Assembly: GCA_030068525.1 (NCBI GenBank)
Contig: JASJOS010000022.1
Coordinates: 1-64,000 of the forward strand
DNA: 64,000 nucleotides
Direction of reading: 5' to 3'
From: Xanthocytophaga flava
GTDB taxonomy: Bacteria; Bacteroidota; Bacteroidia; Cytophagales; 172606-1
Shown here in pieces: positions 56,700 to 64,000 of the stretch. The translations under genes were made by a program, and so were the position numbers. Within the stretch, counting starts at the first letter, position 1. The number at the start of each line of letters is the position of its first letter. The notes below the pieces were generated by a model that saw only the letters and a list, made by a program, of their open reading frames with translations, was not told the DNA's origin and made no database searches.

Positions 56700-57500
56700 T
56701 TAATCAACTATTTTAAGATCGATTCCCATAATAATAAGAATCAATAAAATAGCACCTACGATAATTCTATAGTATCCAAATGCCTTAAAACCATATTTGG
56801 TCAGGAAGCCAATAAAAAAACGGATAGCAGCCATAGCAACTATAAAAGCCACTATATTGCCGATTACTAAAATTCCCCAGTTATCACTTTGTGCCATAAA
56901 AAGTTCGCGATCATCCCACAGACTTTTTGCAGTAGCAGCAAACATAGTAGGTACAGCCAAGAAGAACGAAAATTCAGCTGCCGTTCGCCGGGTTAGCTTT
57001 TGTGTAAGCCCTCCAATAATGGTGGCAGCCGAACGACTAACTCCAGGAACCATTGCCAGAGATTGAAATACGCCTATCAACAAGGCAGTAGGATAACTGA
57101 TGGTATCTTCATCAGGAGAATGCTGTTCATTCTTTGCAAACCATTTATCAACAAACAAAAGAATAATGCCTCCCACTAGCAACATAAAAGCCACTACAGT
57201 CACACTTTCAAGGAGCTTATCGACAGTAGACTTCAATAAGAACCCAAGAATAGCAGTAGGTAGAAATGCAGCAAATAGCTTAAAGTAAAAATCAAGCCCC
57301 TTAAAGAATCGTTTAAAGTATAGCACCACGACAGACAAGATGGCACCAAACTGAATAGCTACAATAAAAACTTTTGTAAAGTCTCCTGGAGGAATACCCA
57401 ATAAGGCTGCTGTTATAATCATATGACCTGTAGAGGATACAGGTAGAAACTCGGTTAAACCTTCAACAATAGCTAGAATAATGGCATGCAAAATGTTCAT
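56700..57500 (-). CDS. uppP: Undecaprenyl-diphosphate phosphatase UppP (BacA)
   Basis: 266 residues with about eight membrane helices. Both family signatures are present: [17 protein letters not shown] near 11-27 (catalytic Glu region) and [11 protein letters not shown] near 153-163 (Ser/Arg region). It converts undecaprenyl diphosphate to the monophosphate carrier for peptidoglycan and glycan export, and its overproduction gives bacitracin tolerance. It follows ftsX and DUF3098 on the same strand, a conserved Bacteroidota arrangement. A GC-rich hairpin (57585-57613) sits between DUF3098 and this gene. Confidence 0.97.
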   Translation of the reverse strand: MNILHAIILAIVEGLTEFLPVSSTGHMIITAALLGIPPGDFTKVFIVAIQFGAILSVVVLYFKRFFKGLDFYFKLFAAFLPTAILGFLLKSTVDKLLESVTVVAFMLLVGGIILLFVDKWFAKNEQHSPDEDTISYPTALLIGVFQSLAMVPGVSRSAATIIGGLTQKLTRRTAAEFSFFLAVPTMFAATAKSLWDDRELFMAQSDNWGILVIGNIVAFIVAMAAIRFFIGFLTKYGFKAFGYYRIIVGAILLILIIMGIDLKIVD

Positions 57501-57584
57501 AGAATGATGGTAAGATAAGTGATAGTGTTTGAATAAGCTTTTGAAGCTTTTTTAAAGTAAGTTAGACCACATATCTTAAGCAAA

Positions 57585-57613
57585 ACCCGCAGGAAAGTAT
57601 ACCTTCTGCGGGT
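57585..57613 (-). terminator. Hairpin between DUF3098 and uppP
   Basis: ACCCGCAG (57585-57592) and CTGCGGGT (57606-57613), 13-nt loop; TTTTGCTTAAG follows on the minus strand. The short T-run suggests partial termination or an mRNA-processing hairpin inside the operon. Confidence 0.45.
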
Positions 57614-57682
57614 GCAAAAATAGTAGTATATAAAAAGTAGCTTAATGTAAACTTACAAAGCCCTTAAATGCCTGTTCAGAGA

Positions 57683-57889
57683 CTATTTTGGCTTACGTAG
57701 GATCGCAAAAAACTCAACAACAAATCCACTTAATACAATCAATGGTCCGATTGTTAGTCCCAGAGCACCAAAGCCAAAAGGCTCTTTATCCATTGACATT
57801 ACGATAAAACCAATAGTAATCAAGGCGATACCTACTAACATGATCAGGTAGTTTTGCTTGCCAAATGCCAGTTTATTTTTGTTGTCCAT
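57683..57889 (-). CDS. DUF3098 small membrane protein
   Basis: 68 residues with two membrane helices (about 14-31 and 42-62) and a short hinge carrying K-E-P-F-G-F-G. The sequence N-Y-L-I-M-L-V-G-I-A-L-I-T-I-G-F and the length match DUF3098, a Bacteroidota protein of unknown function that sits between ftsX and uppP in many genomes. The gap to ftsX is 55 bases, so co-transcription is likely. A role in cell-envelope growth is inferred from this conserved position only. Confidence 0.9.
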   Translation of the reverse strand: MDNKNKLAFGKQNYLIMLVGIALITIGFIVMSMDKEPFGFGALGLTIGPLIVLSGFVVEFFAILRKPK

Positions 57890-57944
57890 ATCTTAAATAG
57901 TATAGTTAAATTCAAATGAATACAAAGTAGTGACAAAACAGAAC

Positions 57945-58832
57945 CTAATACAGCTCATCCAATGACATATTTAAATATTTATTCAATGCCCGATAGGAAC
58001 TTCCCATACTAACCAATATACCTAATGTACACAAGCCACCAAAGAACATATACAACGCACGAGGCTCTTGTATTAGTGTGAACAATTCCAGTTCAGATGC
58101 CGCATAGGATAAAAGGCCATACAATCCAGCAGAGGCCAGTAGTCCACCAAAAAGTCCATAGAAAACAGCACGAAACAGGAATGGCTTTTGAATAAATGAT
58201 GATGTTGCCCCTACTAGTTGCATACTCCGGATTAAGAATCGCTGAGAATACATAGCTAATCTTAATGTGTTATTAATCAGAATAAAAACAGCAACAAACA
58301 AAATAATAGCAAAACCCAGTAAAACCCATGTTAACTTATAAATATTTCGGTTTGCCTCCTCTACCTGTTGTTCCAGATATACAACCTCAAATACATTGTC
58401 CACAGATTCCAGGTCTGTTTTGATCTGACGCATCATCTCCTTCTGATATAACTCAGGTTTGATACGAATGACATAGGCATCACGTAAAGGATTTTCGCCA
58501 AGTAGGGTTACAAAATCCTCATGTGTTTCTTTAATAAACTTACGGGCAGCTTCATCTTTGGATATAAAACGGATTTGAGGTCTGTTATCTACTACAGACA
58601 AATAATCCTTTTTCCGCATCTTCTGCCCAACTTCTCTGATCTCATCTGTATCCAGATATTTATCCAGATACACATAGATTTCTATCGTATTTTTAATGGA
58701 ATCAGACAGGCGAAAAGCCTGTAAGGCCAATAAGCCACTGAGTCCCAATACAAATAAAGCAAAGGTAATGCTAAAAATAACTGTCACGTATGGATAACTA
58801 CCAAAACGTTTGTATGTACGGTTTTTTTTCAA
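57945..58832 (-). CDS. ftsX: Cell-division ABC-transporter permease FtsX
   Basis: 295 residues with four membrane helices (about 19-40, 172-190, 219-243 and 263-284) and a large periplasmic loop (about 41-165) as in FtsX. The C-terminal permease core includes N-N-T-L-R-L-A-M-Y-S-Q-R-F-L-I-R-S-M-Q-L-V-G-A-T, the coupling segment to the ATPase. With FtsE it activates peptidoglycan hydrolases at the septum. ftsE is not in this window, as is usual in Bacteroidota. It heads the ftsX-DUF3098-uppP group, with a TACCTTTGC promoter element about 50 bases upstream. Confidence 0.95.
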   Translation of the reverse strand: MKKNRTYKRFGSYPYVTVIFSITFALFVLGLSGLLALQAFRLSDSIKNTIEIYVYLDKYLDTDEIREVGQKMRKKDYLSVVDNRPQIRFISKDEAARKFIKETHEDFVTLLGENPLRDAYVIRIKPELYQKEMMRQIKTDLESVDNVFEVVYLEQQVEEANRNIYKLTWVLLGFAIILFVAVFILINNTLRLAMYSQRFLIRSMQLVGATSSFIQKPFLFRAVFYGLFGGLLASAGLYGLLSYAASELELFTLIQEPRALYMFFGGLCTLGILVSMGSSYRALNKYLNMSLDELY

Positions 58833-58880
58833 TGGTATGCGGTATAAGTAAACAGTATTTCCAAATCCATTGTATCAAAG

Positions 58881-58889
58881 GCAAAGGTA
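58881..58889 (-). promoter_or_regulatory. -7 promoter element for ftsX
   Basis: TACCTTTGC on the minus strand matches TAnnTTTGC exactly and lies 48 bases upstream of the ftsX ATG. No clear TTG -33 element is seen at the right distance. Confidence 0.5.
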
Positions 58890-58963
58890 GGAATTTACCT
58901 TTAATCTTTACACATCAGCCAAAGATACTTAAAGAAGTGGTATAGAATAATTATAAAACAAAA

Positions 58964-58988
58964 AGCCTTCCTGAATATCAGGAAGGCT
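58964..58988 (-). terminator. Terminator of the sigma/anti-sigma operon
   Basis: AGCCTTCCTG (58964-58973) and CAGGAAGGCT (58979-58988), 5-nt loop; TTTTGTTTTATAATTA follows on the minus strand, 18 bases after the anti-sigma stop. Confidence 0.88.
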
Positions 58989-59006
58989 CTTGAAGAATAT
59001 GTTTTA

Positions 59007-59930
59007 TTATTTACGATTGACAAGCATCTTGTTCAGAGAATCAATCAATGGTTTTTCAGTAATTAATACACTTTGAATAGGAGCAGGTTGTATCTGACTG
59101 ATATTCAATTTGTAAAAGTTTCCTTCATAATACAGATAAGTTGTATTCTCTGCAGGCATATCCAGAAACGTATAAGGCTTATCAAAACCAAGCAATGCAA
59201 TACGTCCGTTACGGTAATAGTAATGTAGTTTTAATGTTTCATTTGTATTATCAACCACATTTAACCGATTAGAGGAAGAGGTATTACCATACATGGCTGG
59301 CTTCTCGATAACAGGTTCTGAATCAATCTTTTTGATACCATCTTCCTGTGAAGGAGCACTTACTTCAGTATCAGCAGCTGCGACGATTAACTGATCAGCA
59401 GATTGAGAATTTTTACGTGTAGTATAGGTTTTTCTCGATGTCGTTTTTACGGGTAAAGAAGGTTTTTCTACAGACTTACTTACAGATACATTTGTTTCTG
59501 TCATAGCTTCTGCACCTTCATTGTTTGCATTAGCATTAGGAGAAACTTCAGGAGTCTGTGTTGTAGAAGATGTTGCTGATATAGTAGCAGGTACATTTAC
59601 AACAGCAGTGTTAGAAGTAGTTCCTTTCAATGAAGAGTACCCAAACCAGCTCAACAATCCGATCAAAGCTAGTCCTCCAACCCACATCCCAGCAGAGGCA
59701 GCACCACTCCAGGAAGAATTGTTACTAACATCAATCTGATTCAGGCGGTTCTTCAATTGCGCCTTCCGATAGCTTTGAAGATTTGTAACGATCTCCTTTT
59801 GTAACAAAAATTCGTTGTATAACAGAGGATCTTTCTGAACCAACTGCTCAAAATCAGCCCTCTCATCTGCAGAAAGCTCGTTTCTCAGGTAAGCATCGAT
59901 CATCTCCGAATGTTGGTACTCTTTGTTCAT
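59007..59930 (-). CDS. Putative membrane anti-sigma factor
   Basis: 307 residues. An N-terminal cytoplasmic part (1-75) has the anti-sigma-like helices I-D-A-Y-L-R-N-E-L-S-A-D-E-R-A-D-F-E-Q-L. One membrane helix (about 81-99: G-M-W-V-G-G-L-A-L-I-G-L-L) is followed by a Thr/Ser/Pro-rich periplasmic linker and a C-terminal beta-rich domain. It lacks the Zn-binding H-x-x-x-C-x-x-C motif of ZAS anti-sigmas. It is encoded 57 bases after an ECF sigma factor, so it most likely sequesters that sigma at the membrane. The signal that releases it is unknown. Confidence 0.78.
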   Translation of the reverse strand: MNKEYQHSEMIDAYLRNELSADERADFEQLVQKDPLLYNEFLLQKEIVTNLQSYRKAQLKNRLNQIDVSNNSSWSGAASAGMWVGGLALIGLLSWFGYSSLKGTTSNTAVVNVPATISATSSTTQTPEVSPNANANNEGAEAMTETNVSVSKSVEKPSLPVKTTSRKTYTTRKNSQSADQLIVAAADTEVSAPSQEDGIKKIDSEPVIEKPAMYGNTSSSNRLNVVDNTNETLKLHYYYRNGRIALLGFDKPYTFLDMPAENTTYLYYEGNFYKLNISQIQPAPIQSVLITEKPLIDSLNKMLVNRK

Positions 59931-59987
59931 GAGTATTTTCTACTTTGGGTGGTACACAAACTGAAAGCTGGTTATCTTATAAGTATT

Positions 59988-60527
59988 TTAATCCATGAAA
60001 TCACTGGCTTTATACTTGGCTTTAATCAACTCATCCAGTTCTTTTTTACATTTGTATTTCTTTGTTTTAGCTGTATCTGCGTTAGCAAATCCAAGCAAAT
60101 CAGCAATATCGTGCATGGACAAATTATCAAAGTAATAGTATGTCAGAATACGACGACATGTTTCTCCCATCTGATTAATACAGCGATTGATAATGTCAAT
60201 TCGTTCTTGCTGATCAAAATCCAATTCTTCTTCTGTGTCCTTCTCTTCATTGCTCATTCTGCTCTTACGCTCCAATTCCTTGCGCCATAAATTCTGGCAA
60301 ATACTATACAGGAAGGTGCTGATCTTGGAAGAAAGCATCAGATTGCCACTAGTTACCTTTTGCCAGAACACGATTAAGGCTTCCTGATAAATATCCTTTG
60401 CTTCGTCTTCTGTTCCGTTATTATTGATGACTAACTTTGTCATCATTTTAAAGTTTTTTTTGTAAAGGTAATCCAGTGCACTCTCATCGCCTTTCCTGAT
60501 TCGTTCAAGGATTTCGCTATCCCTCAT
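59988..60527 (-). CDS. ECF-type RNA polymerase sigma factor
   Basis: 179 residues. Region 2 is near 10-75 (Y-K-K-N-F-K-M-M-T-K-L-V ... A-K-D-I-Y-Q-E-A-L-I-V-F-W-Q-K-V) and region 4 near 115-175 (R-R-I-L-T-Y-Y-Y-F-D-N-L-S-M-H-D-I-A-D-L-L-G-F). The first gene of a sigma/anti-sigma operon; autoregulation is expected but no repeated -35 motif was recognised. The PorE-like gene lies upstream on the same strand but is separated by about 700 bases. Targets unknown; ECF factors in this phylum often control envelope or polysaccharide functions. Confidence 0.92.
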   Translation of the reverse strand: MRDSEILERIRKGDESALDYLYKKNFKMMTKLVINNNGTEDEAKDIYQEALIVFWQKVTSGNLMLSSKISTFLYSICQNLWRKELERKSRMSNEEKDTEEELDFDQQERIDIINRCINQMGETCRRILTYYYFDNLSMHDIADLLGFANADTAKTKKYKCKKELDELIKAKYKASDFMD

Positions 60528-61062
60528 TTTTAAGCAGTGCTAAGATTTAATACTAAATAACAAAGATTGGTAACCAACCTGAATACACTTTAAATCAGGC
60601 AGAATGCCTTTTTAGAATTTCATATACCTGTTTATACAACTTATGGGTTAAAATTAACAATTCCTTAGTCAAATCCCAAGTACCAGGTATAATGTAAGCA
60701 GACCGGTATGTAATATTTTCATTTTTCTCGAATGTATCTACAGCAAAAGATTATTTTCAGATTCTTATTCTACACTCCTGTTATTCAGTTACACATTTCA
60801 CTGTTAGGGTATCTGGTTACTTTTTTTGTCCAAAAAATTGACAGAATAGCGGTTTATCGCGTTCTATGAATATTTCTTCTAGTAGGCCTATAGTATATAA
60901 ATCTGCAAAACCGCGTAAAAAAACGTTATCATATACCTAGCAAGATTTATATAAGATACTTCTAAAACCAGATACAATAAGTTCATTTATGTGTTGCTTT
61001 ATAGAGAATTTCGGAAAGGAAAATTAGTCTATAAAGCTCTAAAATCAATTAAAACGTCCCGG

Positions 61063-61097
61063 TTTCTCAGTGAAAAAAAATATTTTTCACTGAGAAA
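61063..61097 (+). ncRNA. Strong hairpin with T-rich tail, possible small RNA end
   Basis: TTTCTCAGTGAAAAA (61063-61077) and TTTTTCACTGAGAAA (61083-61097) form a perfect 15-bp stem with a 5-nt loop, followed on the plus strand by TATTTTTC. No plus-strand gene lies upstream, so this would be the end of an unannotated transcript; alternatively it is a DNA-binding palindrome. Confidence 0.3.
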
Positions 61098-61147
61098 TAT
61101 TTTTCTAAAATAGCCTAAAAATAGCATGCCAGCACTTCTAATAAAAG

Positions 61148-61181
61148 AAAAGAACCGAAGCGGAAACCGCTACGGCTCTTT
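61148..61181 (-). terminator. Terminator of the PorE-like gene
   Basis: AAGAACCGAAGCGG pairs with CCGCTACGGCTCTT with two mismatches and a 3-nt loop; on the minus strand TTCTTTTCTTTTATTAG follows. It lies about 45 bases past the stop. Confidence 0.65.
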
Positions 61182-61225
61182 AGTAATTATCCATAACCAC
61201 CTATTTATGTATCGTTAAAAGCGCA

Positions 61226-63547
61226 TTAATTGCTGCTTAAATTTCCTTGTGTCATCTCTACAAATGTGATTTCAACCCGGCGATTTTTCTTTTTCTCTTC
61301 TTCGTTAGCATTATCATTCAATGGTTCTGTCTGACCATAACCTTTGGCATTTGCCCGTTTGGCCACAATTCCTTTTCCTACCAGATAGCCTACCACAGCT
61401 TTTGCACGACTATCAGAGATGGCCAGGTTACGATCTGGAGTACCTGAATTATCTGTGTGACCAGCAATCTTTACACCGTATGTAGGGTTCTTTTTAAGAA
61501 ACTCAAATACTTTATCCAGTTCAGGCTTTGCATCCGCTTTCAGATCGGCTTTATCTGTATCAAAGTAAACGATATATACTTGGTTGGGTTTTAACACTGT
61601 AGATTGTGTAATTACTTCTTTCTTCGCATTGGCAGCAGCCTGGGCAGCTTTCGTATCCAGAGCAGCCATAGTGTAGACAGTTTCATTACCTACTTTGGTT
61701 GCCTGCATTTTACCACTGGCATCATTGTACATATACTTTGCTTCAGCAGCTGTTTCATTCTTTGTTACAGCGGACACATCTGTTGGATCAGAGTAAACCG
61801 ATTCCAGAAGAGCTCCTAAAGCAAGTGAATCTTCAGCTGTCAGGATCTTACCCATCAACGCATACACATTATCATTATTGGACTTAGCCTTTCCTTTATC
61901 CACATCTTCAAATGCATTCTTTACTGCAATTCCTTGTCCAACTACCTTTCCATCTTTCATAACCGGTAACAGTACAATTTCCTGATACAATTCATAGAAA
62001 TAATCCTGGTTGGGCACATGAATATTGACCAGATAAGGCTTAAAACCTTCAGCCTCAATAATCATGTCGTACTGACGGTTAGGAGGGAAAATAATCAGGT
62101 AGTCACCTGTTTTTGCGTTGGGATTATAGACACCTTTGATAACTTCGTTAGTCAGCTTATCTACAACTTTGATTGTTGTCTTAACAGCTTTTGCAGGCTC
62201 ACCAGCCAGAATACGGCCTTTCATTAAAGTCAGTGCTACTACACCCAGTTCTTCAGGAATACCCAGGAAGTAAATATCACTACCACCTTTACCACCTGGA
62301 CGATCTGAAGAAAAATATCCTTTTTTACCATCTGCTGAAAGTGCAAAGTAACTATCGTTATAAACTGAGTTAACAGGAGCACCTACGTTTGTTGGAGTAG
62401 TCCACTTTCCTTTGTCGTTCACAGCTTTAAAGATATCCGTGCCACCCATTGAGTTAGGGCCATTGGAAGTGAAATACAATGTTTTCTTATCTGGATGGAT
62501 GAATGGAGCTTCTTCGTCATATTTTGAGTTGACAGTAGGCCCCAAATTCACAGGAGCACCCCATGACCCGTCTGCCTGCTTCTCAGCTTTATAGATATCT
62601 AGTCCACCTAAACCTCCCGGACGATTACTTGCAAAGTATACAACTTTCTCGTCAGGAGTAAAGCTTGCACTGTTTTCCTGATAGGTTGAGTTTACTTCTC
62701 GTCCTAATTTAGCAGGAGCACCCCATTTATCACCCTGTAGTACAGAAGAATATATATCTGCACTATTGGCTGTAGTTCCAATATACACAAGCAACTTCTG
62801 CCCATCAGGTGATAAACCTACAGATCCAATATTGCTTCGTACACCATTGGCTACTGGCACCGGAATACCTACACTTTGTGAAGGACCCCACTGACTTCCG
62901 TTTTTATGGGTAATCATCACATCCTCATATTCCTTTACAGAACTAGTGCCTGGAGTTGTATTTTTCTTAATAGTAGTATATATCAATACCGATTCATCAG
63001 CAGAGATTACCGGACCATATTCAGTAGAAGGTGTATTGATAGCATCCACACTTTGTATAAATACATCCTCTGGTTTGGATGTTAATGCTTTTGCGACATT
63101 ACACTGCTGTACTAATTTGGCCGCTTCTGTAACCAGTTCGACATTATTATCTGACTGACGGAAATTATTCAAAGCAGCTATTGCATCATCAAATTTCCCA
63201 CTCAGATGCAAGGATTTACCATACCAAAAATGAACTTTGTTTGGCACATCCTGACTTTTGCTCTCAATAGCAGATTTTAAATAGGGCAGACCCTTCTGAG
63301 GCTCTCCGGCCTGTGTATAACACAAACCCAATGCATAATGGTTGGCAGGGTCATTAGGAATTAACTTATCCAGCTCCAGATATACAGGAATGGCTTGTTT
63401 ATAATCCTTAGCAGCCAGAAATGCATCTGCTTTTTTAATCCTTTTTGCTACTTCCGGGTTCTTGTCCTGTGCCCAACCATCAGTATGGACCGTAAGTAAC
63501 GCTCCAGAGATGAGCAAAGCGGCCAGTGTGTGCAGTCTTTGATTCAT
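61226..63547 (-). CDS. PorE-like OmpA-family protein (TPR, propeller, CRD, OmpA)
   Basis: 773 residues. A signal peptide covers about 1-26 (ends G-W-A before Q). Order: TPR-like helices about 30-140 (A-N-H-Y-A-L-G-L-C-Y-T-Q-A-G); a PD40/WD40-like propeller about 170-420 with repeated F-x-S-N-R-P-G-G-L-G-G-L-D-I-Y and S-S-D-R-P-G-G-K-G-G-S-D-I-Y; a carboxypeptidase-regulatory-like domain about 430-530; and a C-terminal OmpA peptidoglycan-binding domain about 655-765 (V-Y-F-D-T-D-K-A-D-L, G-H-T-D-N-S-G, N-R-R-V-E-I). This matches the T9SS accessory protein PorE in layout; other OmpA proteins share parts of it, so the PorE assignment is inferred. Monocistronic. Confidence 0.88.
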   Translation of the reverse strand: MNQRLHTLAALLISGALLTVHTDGWAQDKNPEVAKRIKKADAFLAAKDYKQAIPVYLELDKLIPNDPANHYALGLCYTQAGEPQKGLPYLKSAIESKSQDVPNKVHFWYGKSLHLSGKFDDAIAALNNFRQSDNNVELVTEAAKLVQQCNVAKALTSKPEDVFIQSVDAINTPSTEYGPVISADESVLIYTTIKKNTTPGTSSVKEYEDVMITHKNGSQWGPSQSVGIPVPVANGVRSNIGSVGLSPDGQKLLVYIGTTANSADIYSSVLQGDKWGAPAKLGREVNSTYQENSASFTPDEKVVYFASNRPGGLGGLDIYKAEKQADGSWGAPVNLGPTVNSKYDEEAPFIHPDKKTLYFTSNGPNSMGGTDIFKAVNDKGKWTTPTNVGAPVNSVYNDSYFALSADGKKGYFSSDRPGGKGGSDIYFLGIPEELGVVALTLMKGRILAGEPAKAVKTTIKVVDKLTNEVIKGVYNPNAKTGDYLIIFPPNRQYDMIIEAEGFKPYLVNIHVPNQDYFYELYQEIVLLPVMKDGKVVGQGIAVKNAFEDVDKGKAKSNNDNVYALMGKILTAEDSLALGALLESVYSDPTDVSAVTKNETAAEAKYMYNDASGKMQATKVGNETVYTMAALDTKAAQAAANAKKEVITQSTVLKPNQVYIVYFDTDKADLKADAKPELDKVFEFLKKNPTYGVKIAGHTDNSGTPDRNLAISDSRAKAVVGYLVGKGIVAKRANAKGYGQTEPLNDNANEEEKKKNRRVEITFVEMTQGNLSSN

Positions 63548-64000
63548 TTTTTTATCTGATTCTGATTTCGAAGTTCTGAGTCTATTATCTTACCTGTTTT
63601 GTTCAGCAGGTAAAATACCAGGCAGGGAACATTGAACGTAAGAGATCCTGTTTAACACTTATTTTGTCGATTACCTTATGCAATATTAATAGATAAGAAT
63701 GCCCAATGCTGGTCACAAACAAGCAATAGGATGCACAGCTAATATTTCAGTGCTTTTTACACAAAAAATGCACACAATGATCAGAGAAAGCCTTTCTGAA
63801 GGATTATAAGGGGTATAAGCAAATGTAAGACCTCTGTATTTTTTAACAAGTTCTGTCAGAATAACAGTAAAAAAGGATCACTTGCTACAAAATAAGGTAT
63901 ACTCTGCTCACACGATGTGAGGCGTAAAAGAAATTAAATCGCTGTTTTTGAATTCTTTTTTGGGTCAATGGATGCAGTTACTCAACACTGATAGATTCAT
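63548..64000. other. Upstream region at the right window edge
   Basis: 453 bases with no coding frame recognised; apart from the inverted repeat at 63590-63613 nothing is supported. Confidence 0.4.
63590..63613 (-). promoter_or_regulatory. Inverted repeat upstream of the PorE-like gene
   Basis: TTACCTG (63590-63596) and CAGGTAA (63607-63613), 10-nt spacer, centred about 54 bases upstream of the start codon. It may be an operator or a 5'-leader hairpin. Confidence 0.3.

Larger units (their letters stand above)
60528..61225. other. Long intergenic region with a strong hairpin
   Basis: About 700 bases between the PorE-like gene end and the sigma gene. It contains a 15-bp perfect hairpin at 61063-61097 and the terminator at 61148-61181; no protein-coding frame was seen. 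Confidence 0.5.

Overview
The window reads as the chromosome of a Bacteroidota bacterium, most likely order Cytophagales. Reasons: a low-GC genome with few Shine-Dalgarno sites and several TAnnTTTG-type -7 elements; three secreted proteins with type IX secretion (T9SS) type A sorting tails plus one more adhesin-like protein at the left edge; a PorE-like TPR/propeller/OmpA protein; the ftsX-DUF3098-uppP gene order; a GH92 alpha-mannosidase; and many SBBP, NHL, PKD and beta-helix lipoproteins. No phage, insertion sequence, CRISPR array or rRNA was seen. The exact genus cannot be read from the sequence alone.

Left third (1-24.5 kb): a truncated adhesin; a small membrane protein; an AhpD-like enzyme; a QseBC-type two-component pair; an SBBP propeller lipoprotein; a Tat-exported Gfo/Idh/MocA oxidoreductase followed by what looks like a gene remnant; a GAF/PAS sensor without an output domain; an NHL lipoprotein and a T9SS LamG-like protein; an HxlR-headed operon containing an apparently frameshifted secreted gene, divergent from a DoxX-like gene; a luciferase-like monooxygenase; a degenerate receiver convergent with a CHASE3 histidine kinase; a NIPSNAP protein; and an AraC/SDR pair.

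Middle (24.5-48 kb): katG, a DHFR-like reductase, a serine hydrolase, a helical-repeat protein, two identical tRNA-Lys(UUU) genes each with its own terminator, a TPR/SH3 membrane protein, a PolX-like protein whose polymerase motifs are degraded but whose PHP nuclease is intact, an EVE protein, a type III polyketide synthase plus methyltransferase, and two tandem T9SS paralogues (860 and 863 aa) whose 3' parts are nearly identical, suggesting gene conversion. A PKD/beta-helix lipoprotein, a HAD phosphatase and a CAT-like acetyltransferase follow.

Right third (48-64 kb): GH92, a Ser/Thr kinase, lepA, a membrane-anchored patatin, uppP, DUF3098, ftsX, an ECF sigma/anti-sigma pair and the PorE-like protein. 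Most convergent gene pairs are separated by clear bidirectional hairpin terminators. I did not find a clearly new defence or mobile system. The best candidates for a second look are the tandem T9SS paralogues, the type III PKS/methyltransferase unit, the membrane patatin, the polymerase-dead PolX and the frameshifted HxlR-operon gene.
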